Positions 22,701 to 26,215 of a DNA stretch of 64,000 nucleotides are shown piece by piece. Position 1 is the first letter of the stretch. Every line of letters begins with the position of its first letter. A model generated the notes under the pieces. It was not told the DNA's origin and searched no databases. It saw only the letters and a program-made list of their open reading frames with translations. Source of the DNA: Duganella sp. CF517. Lineage in GTDB: Bacteria; Pseudomonadota; Gammaproteobacteria; Burkholderiales; Burkholderiaceae_D. The stretch is taken from contig NZ_FODC01000001.1 in NCBI RefSeq assembly GCF_900110275.1, forward strand, positions 783,198 through 847,197. Direction: 5' to 3'. A program made the translations under genes and the position numbers.

Positions 22701-24226
22701 ACGCCGTGGGCGCGCGCGCCCGAGGTGGTGATGGCGCCGCCCTCGTTGTCGATGCTGACGGTGCCGGCGTCGGCGCCGGCCGCGCCCGACGCCCCCATCG
22801 CCACCAGGCCGGCGGCCGCGCCGCTGTCGCCGCCGCCGCCGCCGATGCTTTGCGCCACCACGCCGGCCGAGTAATCGCCCTTGGTGACGATGTTGGAGCC
22901 GGCGCCGGTGGCGACGGCGACGTTGCCGCCCTTGCCGCCCTGTTCGGCGCCGCCGCCGAAGGCGACCACCAGCGCCCCCGCCGAGCCGCCGTTGCCGCCG
23001 CTGCCGCCGATGCTCTGCGCCAGGATGCCGTGCGCCGCCACGCCCTCGGTGACCACGGTGGCGTCGTTGCGCACGCTCACCGCGCCGCCGTCGCCGCCCT
23101 TGGCGCCGCTGCCGCCGGCGCCGCCGACCACCGCCCAGCTGCCGCCGCCGTCGCCGGCCGAGCCGCCGGTGCTCAGCGCGTAGATGCCGTGCGCCGAATC
23201 GCCGGCGGTGCCGATGGCGCCGGCGTTGGCGACGTTGACCGTGCCGCCGGCGCGGGCGGCGCCGCCGCGGCCGCCGGACGAACCGCCGATCACGGACCAG
23301 CCGTCGCCGCCGTTGCCGGCGTCGCCGCTGCGGCTGAACGCGTACAGGCCGTGGGAATTGGTGCCGCCCATGGTGACGGCGACCTCGTTGCGGACGTTGA
23401 CGTTGCCGCCCTGGCCGCCGTCGCCGCCGGCGGCGGCGTCGATGCCGTACAGCGAGTAGGCGTCGCCGCCGGCGCCGCCACGGCCGCCGACGCTGCCGAC
23501 CAGGATGCCGGCCGTGTTGGCGGCGCTGCCCGTGACGCTGCCATGGGCGCGGCCGATGACGAGCGGCGCGCCGGGGTTGGACGGGTCGCGGTTGTCGCCG
23601 CCGGCGCCGCCGTCGTCGCCGGCGGTGGCGTCGCGGCCGATGGTGCCGACGAAGGGGATCTTGACGCCGTAGCCGTCGCGGCCGTTGGAGCCGCCGCGGC
23701 CGACCGCGACGCTGTTGACCAGGCCGCTCGCCTGCACGCTCGGCGTCACCGCGCCCACCTGCGGATTTTTCGGCGGCCGCGGCAGCGGGTTGGCCTCCTG
23801 CTGCGCCAGTACGACCACGTCCTGCGGCGTGCCCTGGTCCGACGCCGGCGCCGTGCTCAGCCGGATGTTGACCTGCGACACCATGTTACTGTGCGCGTCG
23901 CGCACCACCGACACCACCTGGTACTCGAGGATGGTGCCCGGATGGGCCGGATCCTCCATGAACAGGGTGCTGCCGGGCGTGGTCGTGAGCAGGATGCCGA
24001 CCGCGTCGGCCGTCAGCGCGTAGGCCGGGTTGCCTTTGGGGTCGTTGATGATGGCGACCACTTCGACGTCCTGGTTGGTGGCCGGATTGGTGACGACGTC
24101 GCCGACCTTGGTGCCGGGCGTGGCCGCCGTCCCCGCCATGGCCGAGGACGACAGCAACAAGGCCGGGACCAGCGGAGCGAGGATGGAGCAGGACAGGCGG
24201 AGGGGGTTGACGGCGGCGTATTTCAT
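7745..24226 (-). CDS. Giant glycine-rich repeat autotransporter (5493 aa)
   Basis: A single open frame encodes a type V secreted surface protein. Residues 1-31 are a signal peptide ending in SSSAMA|G. Residues about 32-160 form a non-repetitive exported domain. Residues about 275-4912 are roughly 70 glycine-rich units of 60-70 residues, each carrying a variant of A-Q-S-(V/I/L)-GGGGGNGG. Residues about 4920-5210 form a non-repetitive stalk (LSPGDTGLVQ and similar). The last ~278 residues are an autotransporter beta-barrel ending in a C-terminal phenylalanine (YSMKLEGVF), as outer-membrane proteins do. No protease motif is visible. Role is inferred as adhesion, biofilm or surface coat. The gene is monocistronic, with an AT-rich promoter upstream. 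The frame is uninterrupted, so the protein is probably made. Confidence 0.93.
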   Translation of the reverse strand: MKYAAVNPLRLSCSILAPLVPALLLSSSAMAGTAATPGTKVGDVVTNPATNQDVEVVAIINDPKGNPAYALTADAVGILLTTTPGSTLFMEDPAHPGTILEYQVVSVVRDAHSNMVSQVNIRLSTAPASDQGTPQDVVVLAQQEANPLPRPPKNPQVGAVTPSVQASGLVNSVAVGRGGSNGRDGYGVKIPFVGTIGRDATAGDDGGAGGDNRDPSNPGAPLVIGRAHGSVTGSAANTAGILVGSVGGRGGAGGDAYSLYGIDAAAGGDGGQGGNVNVRNEVAVTMGGTNSHGLYAFSRSGDAGNGGDGWSVIGGSSGGRGGAARAGGTVNVANAGAIGTAGDSAHGIYALSTGGSAGDGGGSWAVVGGAGGSGAKGGDGGAVSVRNDATVVTEGVAAHGILAQSIGGSGGNGGSAGALVVAFGGGAEQGGKGGNVAVATGAGSNIVTKGDYSAGVVAQSIGGGGGDSGAAAGLVAMGASGAAGADAGTVSIDNEGGAITTSGARAHGVLAQSIGGGGGNSRSASGLASIGGTASGGGAGNTVTVASAADITTAGEGSHGIFAQSIGGGGGSASGGQGVVAIGGAGASGGDGGAVTVRNSGAIATGANVVGAAPASGDDAHGIFAQSIGGGGGAGAGAGGVYALGGSGSVGGNGRDVLVTNSAGASIATRGDGSAAIFAQSIGGGGGAGGASAGLSALGGSGDGGGVGGNVRVANAGALETAGDAARGIMAQSIGGGGGSGGGATGLAAIGGSGGAGGGLARDAGGVSISNSGAVTTEGARSAALYAQSVGGGGGSGGSSGGALGIGGRGGAAGNGGAVSFDNSGAIETGGAGAVGIFAQSVGGGGGDGGTAGGQVAIGGGGGAGGDGGTVGGAQAGIIHTAGDDAAALLAQSVGGGGGNGGGAYAGGLLAGLALGGGGGAGGVGGNVALRLSDGAAAPSLIVTTGARATGILAQSVGGGGGNGGSALQGSVGVGVSLSVALGGGGARGGAGGQVALDGRGDVYTGGDGAAAVVLQSVGGGGGNGGAGMAAAGTVGDGIALGLAVGGTAGGGGAGGAVSADLAAHLETRGANASALLAQSVGGGGGNGGATVAASGAMGALGGAGLALAVGGAGGDGGDGGRADVTLDGSVFTLGERSGGVVVQSVGGGGGNGGMTVAAAAASGGGAAAALNAALGGAGGRGGRGGQVDVALVGDVETRGAGAGGVVAQSVGGGGGNSGLTVAAGAAGGVAATAVTLAVGGSAGDGGNGGTVSVAYHGDLLTGGAQSAGILAQSIGGGGGNSGATVAASLSAAGGAAGGVAAAVGGSGGGAGNGGRDGEQRAVTLATGGSVTTLGDGSAGIVGQSVGGGGGHGGYAVSATVAAGTVAGGAVALGIGGAAGGGGAGKDVYARLASVVQTAGADAAGVLLQSIGGGGGSGGFSVAGGAGAGVGVGAGISAALGGKGGSGGAGGGVDAASSGPLLTVGDRSAAFVAQSVGGGGGSGGFSVAGAAAGAGAAGVGVSLGLGGGGGGGGSGGGVDARVAGAVQTQGGQSAGVVAQSVGGGGGNGGFVVAAAAAGAGGGAGAISAGLGGTGGGGGAGGDVSLAVADTVDTFGRQSGALIAQSIGGGGGNGGFSISGGAAGAGGGGAAVTLALGGAGGVGGSGGTVRATAAAALATRGDDAGALLAQSVGGGGGNGGFSVAAGGAGGGGGAAAVALSLGGQGASGATGGDVAASALGPLTTLGARSAAFLAQSLGGGGGNGGFSVAGGAAGAGVGNGAYTLGVGGGGGSGNRAGDVTAEVAGPVWTGGAQSAGVAAQSIGGGGGNGGFAVTAGAAGAGAGAGSVGLGMGGTGGSGGHGGDVALTVSATIGTAGDQSGALIAQSIGGGGGNAGFAITADAAGAGVGGAGVGASLGGSGGAAGDGGTVRVSALAAIATGGDDAGAVLAQSIGGGGGNGGFSVAGTAAGAGGGAAALSLSVGGSGGAGGVGGDVSAAAGGALATAGARAAAFVAQSVGGGGGNGGFSVAGSAAGAGAGSGAISVGLGGAGGNGNRAGAVTARVDGAVRTGGEQSLGVAAQSIGGGGGSGGFNVSAAAAGAGGGSAAVSVGLGGGGGSGGAGGAVALNVTASVDTAGRQSVGVLAQSVGGGGGSGGFVIAADVAGAGAGSAGVGLSLGGAGGAGGSGGKVTLAAGADAVITTGADDAGGVLAQSVGGGGGNGGYSVAGSIAGAGAGSGAVSLAVGGKGAVGGTGGDVDASAAGAITTAGARAAAFVAQSVGGGGGNGGFSVAAGAAGAGTGSGAISLGLGGDGGGGNHAGAVTALVTGAIQTGGAQSAGVLAQSIGGGGGNGGYGVTAAAAGAGGAAAAVAIGLGGTGGGGGDGGAVEVTVRNTIDTAGRQSAGLLAQSVGGGGGNGGYSVAAGGAAAGSGAAGIAIGLGGQGAGGGRGGAVSAAATAGIVTRADDAPALLAQSIGGGGGNGGYSVAAGAGAAGGAGAGVSLSLGGGGAAGGDGGQVRASADADLITLGARSAAFLAQSLGGGGGNGGYSVAAAAGAGGTGSGALNAGLGGSGGGGGDGGAVAALVGGAVHTDGEQALGVAAQSIGGGGGNGGYSASSGAAGAGTNGAAVSVGLGGSGGGGGDGGAVELGVGGRVTTLGRQAGAVLAQSVGGGGGNGGYALAVTLAGAGGNAASVALGLGGSGGLGGDGGAVKASTAGAIFTDGDGAGGIVAQSVGGGGGNGGFAVSVAAGGAGGGAAAASVGLGGSAGGGGGGAGVALTVANTVTTQGDNAAAIVAQSVGGGGGNGGFVVAAALGGSGANAGAVSVGLGGSGGGGGAAGAVSADVRGDLSTLGVNATALLAQSVGGGGGNGGFSVGAGGAGTPGGAAAAAAAVAIGGSGGGGGAGGAVRVDYAGQIATWESGAAGVVAQSLGGGGGNGGMAVAGAVSASSSNAAALALGIGGSGGGGGAGGRVDNTVTGSVATHQAGAGGVLAQSLGGGGGSGGISVSGAVALSGGGTGALALGIGGAGGDGGDGGAVANRVTGTVWTGGADSVGIAAQSIGGGGGSGALNVTGAVALSTNNAGAVGVGIGGSGGRGGNGGRVDNVVAASVSTGGDGAAAVLAQSLGGGGGSGGLNVTGLVGVSSSGGAGTVAVGLGGAGGGGGAGGDVSSDVTGSVRSGGDHAPGVAAQSVGGGGGNGGINVTGLVGVAQGASGIKSVALGVGGFGGAGGDGGAVRSSFSGAGIATAGDHSSALLAQSLGGGGGNGGLNVSGGLFVSGGSGAAIGVGLGGFGGGGGNGGDVTLVARADLLTMGDDANGVLAQSVGGGGGSGAVNISQSLSISTDSGGTNAAGATLGIGGFGGAGGDAGDVRVQFTGSVAAVPMSAPDPRYPQQLTARAGAASHGVAAQSVGGGGGNGGLNVSGGIVYAAGRSSGHALVAGVGGYGGGGGDAGTVELTVDGGDIRAGGAGHAAVLAQSVGGGGGNGAINVSGGISSSAGLVVGVGGAAGDAGTGGAVHAEVGGTVTMAGDAGKDNYSAGVLAQSVGGGGGNGGMNVSGQLVIAKQQGMPSVTLGIGGVGGSGAASGDVSLVRHGYTGVSGDRTDAIVAQSIAGGGGNGGLNATAALNMQGDSDAGGRGDVAIAVGVGGSGGRGADAGDVAIEADGAVAASGAYGRGVVAQSIGGGGGNGGMNVTASFASASSPITVGVGGSGAGGGHGGQVAIVRGGAGAATGAIATAGASGHGIEASSIGGGGGDAGMNFVVAYTKAGSADQGAGFAATLVLGGAGGSAGDGGAARVANYSDISTAGAGGYGILAQSLGGGGGNASFNLGFTYADADPAAGTNHNAGFKLAVGGQPGDGGDGAAVTVTQAGRIGTAGASAIGILAQSVGGGGGNAGLDMNIMLNSGGGLGMTLGRVGGSGGRGGDVAVRQSGEIATAGAGAFGVLAQSLGNGGGNSSSNALQVTAAVEQKDVPAQQMMVAVGLEGGEGGSGGAVGIDAAGLVVTAGAGAHGLFAQSVGGGGGNGGSASTVGKFGAAPSLALALGGTGGAGGTGGAVTVASGADVGTSGDNAIGIVAQSVGGGGGTGGGTSTGGLKQGNSGMAVSLGGTGGVGMAGAAVRVDNRGLVATTGASAHGVLAQSLGGGGGNAAMSLDAVGMAAKEGQAPSRLAVVVGGTGGAGAVGGAVRVDNLGAVQTAGARAVGVLAQSIGGGGGDADAVSVLTVSGQSGGDNMSMLVGGSGGSGGAGGAVAVNNVAGARAQDGVIVTSGDQAHGIMAMSVGGGGGNGSMTRSLNRPAYGANATTGDSFAMALGGAGGSGGTGGAVRVDNGGAIQTGGAGAHGVIAQSVGGGGGNGGASISGEFGATGTAARRAGALAIGGSGGSGNAGGDVTVANSGTIRVDGAGAYGVLAQSVGGGGGNGALAAAISSGLVANPTPAALLMQVAVGGSGGDGGDGGNVAVNHSGAIVANGAGSYGIFAQSVSGGGGNAGLNLGGPAGLAAQYALDTSLGGDGAKGTAGTVTINGNGDIVMTGANSHASLAQSINGGGGNVELFLDFASEVDGGLPAPSNDSVVERLTSVLRQGARAVAGAVSGALAAPRAAPGTAAAAPAAAAADGGALSSTLVGQSYTGGAASAASLAQSVGGGGGSSYTSVQLDPARGVGFDYVLGAAGVGGSGGAVAVTQRGALGTTGAQSAGALVQSVGGGGGTTTLNVERGAATTAPSPAAAGLADAVLALGAERGAAGNGGAISARYSGGISTAGAASPGLVIQSIGGGGGQGALGGLDSLALSLGGKDGASGDGGNLDVVNDGAIVTRGALSHGVLLQSIGGGGGAVLTDLAAGAIDVALSGANRGNGGAITFAQHGDIVVGGARAVGVLAQSLGGGGGAVDRVFAGSAGGAGSAAGVRLTLDGNVVAGGKEGVAVLAQSLGSAGEGDITITLMPGRQIFAGTGGTGVWLAGGAHNTLVNLGTIAVADGRQGWAVRAGDGDDVVDNQGVMLGQLDLGGGVNRLNNGAGQTLAAGEQLLLGDFRSVFANAGTLSPGDTGLVQKTRLSGSYQQASSATTLAELDLGSGRLDQLDITGTAALAGRVKVALLQPQLARPGRAQVPLFTAAMGVTANAVQLSTAPSAVISYQLLYPNPQTAALDYTIDFAPAGMGPVQQAVGQYFNRIQLAGSSEALAGKVVQLVYTPTLAAYRATLSDMTPQFYAHQQADLLRAGARFGRILADDGENRLGDKQQAVWFQYDSERGEQGASADYREVAQQTDRYTVGLRKALGGGWTLGGAFASERNRSDGDGGRWNASGKTWHLGAALKYQFGASELALIPSYSTATQDTRRHGEVEAFTASASRRLKAVGGALRYAYEFGAGAALYFRPTLDLGATRLSALGAAEAGAGATGLRLDDYSESHKWVRPVAKLGYRQVVGDGYQAHVHGDVGLQRYVGNALTTVRAGFVGAPGAAAGMQLPLPLGRTVTDGTLALDLIASGKFSFGLRYNTNFQQRRALDRYSMKLEGVF
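14895..20172 (-). repeat. Core array with strict 195-bp period (28 units)
   Basis: Measured at the same point of each unit (the AAC/AGC codon after the glycine run), successive units fall at 14895, 15090, 15285, 15480, 15681, 15876, 16071, 16266, 16461, 16656, 16851, 17046, 17241, 17436, 17631, 17832, 18027 and on to 20172. Of 27 intervals, 25 are exactly 195 bases (65 codons) and two are 201. Outside this core, spacing varies (for example 192, 198 and 213). Confidence 0.92.
16050..19850 (-). repeat. Higher-order four-unit repeat (about 780 bp, five copies)
   Basis: Within the core, units cycle through four types recognisable by the residues before the glycine run: GARSAAF(L/V)AQS, G(A/E)QS-x-GVAAQS, GRQSGA(L/V)(I/L)AQS and (G/A)DDAGA(L/V)LAQS. 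The cycle occurs five times in order. First-type units lie at 19782, 19002, 18222, 17436 and 16656, that is 780, 780, 786 and 780 bases apart. Confidence 0.85.
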
Positions 24227-24274
24227 GGTGGTTTCCTGGCGGGCGGGCGGGCGCGACGCGGCCCGGAGCGGGAA

Positions 24275-24303
24275 ACTTTATATTTAATTTTTTGACATGT
24301 CAA
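24275..24303 (-). promoter_or_regulatory. Putative sigma-70 promoter of the autotransporter, overlapping a TTGACATGTCAA palindrome
   Basis: In an AT-rich island (24276-24320) inside very GC-rich DNA, the minus strand reads TTGACA (24298-24303) and then, after 15 or 17 bases, TATAAA (24277-24282) or TAAAGT (24275-24280). The -35 box is half of a perfect 12-bp palindrome (24292-24303), which could bind a regulator. The leader to the ATG is about 40 bases. Confidence 0.55.
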
Positions 24304-24457
24304 ATTTTTAATTTTAATGTCGAGACCACAATTTTCGGCGCCGACCCGCACGGTGGGCCGCGCCGGGGCGCGTATCGCGCGCCACGTACCCCGGAAATGT
24401 GCTAGCGGAATGTGGTATTTTTGAAACAATCGCCCGCCGCCAGGCGCTGGCCAGGCC

Positions 24458-25366
24458 TCAGGCGCGGTGCTGCATGCCGGGATGCGCGCGCAGCGACGCC
24501 GCCAGCAGGTCGATGAAGTGGCGCACCTTCGACGAGCCCAGGGTGCCGTGGCGGTGCAGGATGTGCACCGGCCACGGCGCCTCCTCGTAGTCGGCCAGGA
24601 TGATGCGCAGGCGGCCCTCGGCCAGGCCGGCGGCCACCTGGTAGCACAGCAGCCGGGAGATGCCCAGGCCGGCGATCACCGCCTCGACCGCGGCGTCGTT
24701 GCTGGTGACGGTCAGGCGCGGCTTCATCCGCACCGTGGTCGGCTCGCCGGCGCCGCCGAACTTCCATTCCGCGCCGGGCGACACCCCGGCCGCGGCGATC
24801 ACGGTATGGCGCTGCAGCTCGCCCGGATGGCGCGGCACGCCGTGCGTGGCCAGGTACTCCGGCGAGGCGCACAGCACGCGCCGCACCTGGCCGACGCGCA
24901 TGGCCTTCAGGCTCGAATCGGGCAGCGGGCCGATCTTCACCGCCACGTCGATGCCCTCGTCGACCAGGTTGACGTTGTGGTCGAGGAAATGGGCCAGCAC
25001 CTCGACCTCCGGATAGCGCCGCAGGTACTCGACCACGCAGGGCACGACGAACGACTTGCCGTACAAGACCGAGGCGGCGACCGACAGGCGGCCCTTGGGC
25101 GCGGCGTTGACGTCGGCGGCGGCCCGCCCCGCCTCCTCGATGCTGGCCAGGATTTCGCGGCTGTTGTCCAGGTAGCGCCGGCCGGCCTCGGTCAGGCGCA
25201 CGTTGCGCGTGGTGCGCAGCAACAGCGTCACGCCCAGGCGCGCCTCGAGCGCGGACACGGCGCGCGTGACGGCCGCCGGCGAGAGCTCGAGCCGCCGCGA
25301 CGCGCCGGAAAAACTCTCTTGTTCGCCCACCGCGACAAACACGCGCATGAGATGTATCTGGTCCAT
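24458..25366 (-). CDS. LysR family transcriptional regulator
   Basis: A 302-residue LysR regulator. I place the start at the methionine of MDQIHLMRVFVAVGEQESFS (25366) because the winged helix-turn-helix begins there. The longer open frame adds 40 arginine-rich residues with no family match. The HTH covers residues about 5-62 (ELSPAAVTRAVSALEARLG and LLLRTTRNVRLTEAG), and the effector-binding domain covers about 90-295 (GRLSVAASVLYGKSFVVP, DVAVKIGPLPDSSL). It belongs to the group similar to DsdC/LrhA-like regulators of unknown inducer. It reads away from the autotransporter promoter in the same direction, 230 bases upstream, so it could regulate it, but this is not shown. Confidence 0.9.
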   Translation of the reverse strand: MDQIHLMRVFVAVGEQESFSGASRRLELSPAAVTRAVSALEARLGVTLLLRTTRNVRLTEAGRRYLDNSREILASIEEAGRAAADVNAAPKGRLSVAASVLYGKSFVVPCVVEYLRRYPEVEVLAHFLDHNVNLVDEGIDVAVKIGPLPDSSLKAMRVGQVRRVLCASPEYLATHGVPRHPGELQRHTVIAAAGVSPGAEWKFGGAGEPTTVRMKPRLTVTSNDAAVEAVIAGLGISRLLCYQVAAGLAEGRLRIILADYEEAPWPVHILHRHGTLGSSKVRHFIDLLAASLRAHPGMQHRA

Positions 25367-25464
25367 TGCCAAAGCGGTCCCCGTTGGAAGTCGTCGTCGT
25401 AGCGACCAGCTTGCCTGATTTTCCCGCCGCCGGGGTGGTGCGCCGCGCAGATGGCGCCGGTTTA

Positions 25465-25482
25465 CCCCCCTGAAATGGGGGG
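25465..25482. other. Hairpin CCCCCC-TGAAAT-GGGGGG
   Basis: A perfect six-base-pair G/C hairpin with a six-base loop lies between the response regulator stop and the LysR start. It has no T run, so it is not a classical terminator. It could be a weak terminator, an mRNA 3' stabiliser or part of the lysR promoter region. Confidence 0.45.
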
Positions 25483-25532
25483 CCACGACCGCGCCGCCAC
25501 CATCGGGCCGGCGCGGCCGGCGGCGCGCGGCG

Positions 25533-26168
25533 TCAGAGGCCGAGGATGCCGCGCTCGAGCGCGATCATCACCGCGTGCGCGCGGTCGCGCGCCTGCAGCT
25601 TGAGCAGGATGTTGCTCATGTAGCCCTTGACGGTTTCGCTCGAGATGCCCAGCGTCTCGGCGATGGCGGCGTTGGTGTTGCCGCGCGCGACCAGCCTGAG
25701 CACGTCCACCTCGCGCGCCGTGACCACGCTGCCGTTGCGGCTCTGGGCCATCGCCAACGCGAGCGACGGCGGGATGCTGCGCCCGCCCGCGTGGATGTGG
25801 CGCACCGTCTCGAGCAGGCTTTTGCGCACCGCGCTCTTGAACACGTAGCCGACCGCGCCGGACATGATCGCGCGCGCCGCGTGGCAGTCGCCCTCGAGCG
25901 TGGTGAGCGCGACGATGCGCGCGGCGGGAAACTCGGCGCGGATGGCGGCGATGGCCTCGACCCCGCCCATGTCGGGCATTTGCAGGTCCATCAAGGTGAC
26001 GGCCGGACGCAGCGCGCGATGCAGCGCGATCGCCTCGGCGCCGCTGGCGGCCTGGCCGACCAGGTACAGGTCCGGCTCGGCGGCGATGACGCTGGCGATG
26101 CCCTGCTGGAACAGCGGGTGGTCGTCGACGCTCAGGATCGTGATCGGCAGCGGCGTGAAGGCGCTCAT
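25533..26168 (-). CDS. NarL/FixJ-type response regulator
   Basis: A 211-residue two-component regulator. The receiver domain (residues 8-125) has acidic pocket residues D15/D16 in SVDDHP, the phospho-acceptor D61 in TLMDLQMPD, T89/T90 and K111 in YVFKSAV. A LuxR-type HTH (150-207) carries VTAREVDVLRLVARGNTN and GISSETVKGYMSNIL. The start ATG at 26168 gives the expected MSAFTPLPITILSVDDHP beginning. The open frame extends much further upstream only because the opposite strand lacks stops. It is encoded 47 bases downstream of the histidine kinase and is its likely partner. Confidence 0.94.
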   Translation of the reverse strand: MSAFTPLPITILSVDDHPLFQQGIASVIAAEPDLYLVGQAASGAEAIALHRALRPAVTLMDLQMPDMGGVEAIAAIRAEFPAARIVALTTLEGDCHAARAIMSGAVGYVFKSAVRKSLLETVRHIHAGGRSIPPSLALAMAQSRNGSVVTAREVDVLRLVARGNTNAAIAETLGISSETVKGYMSNILLKLQARDRAHAVMIALERGILGL

Positions 26169-26215
26169 AAAAACCAGGGGAAAATGGGAGCGTCCATTCT
26201 GACACAAGCGCGCCG

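Larger units (their letters stand above)
9490..23410 (-). repeat. About 70 tandem glycine-rich repeat units in the autotransporter passenger
   Basis: By reading the translation I count about 70 copies of a block built as (H/A/S)-G-(I/V)-(L/F/V)-A-Q-S-(I/V/L)-GGGGG, then N-G-G, a variable hydrophobic strand, a second L-GG-x-GG-x-GG cluster, and a strand ending in T-x-G. The first two (around 23160-23360) and the last few (9490-10900) are degenerate, while the middle is highly regular. The alternation of glycine clusters and short beta strands suggests a solenoid. Confidence 0.9.

Noticed and set aside
7538-24295. A 5585-codon plus-strand open frame opposite the autotransporter
   Set aside because: Its translation is low-complexity Ala/Arg/Gly/Val with no domains, signal or start signal, and the minus-strand frame has a signal peptide, repeat motif and barrel. 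The openness follows from stop-poor GGC/GCC repeats.
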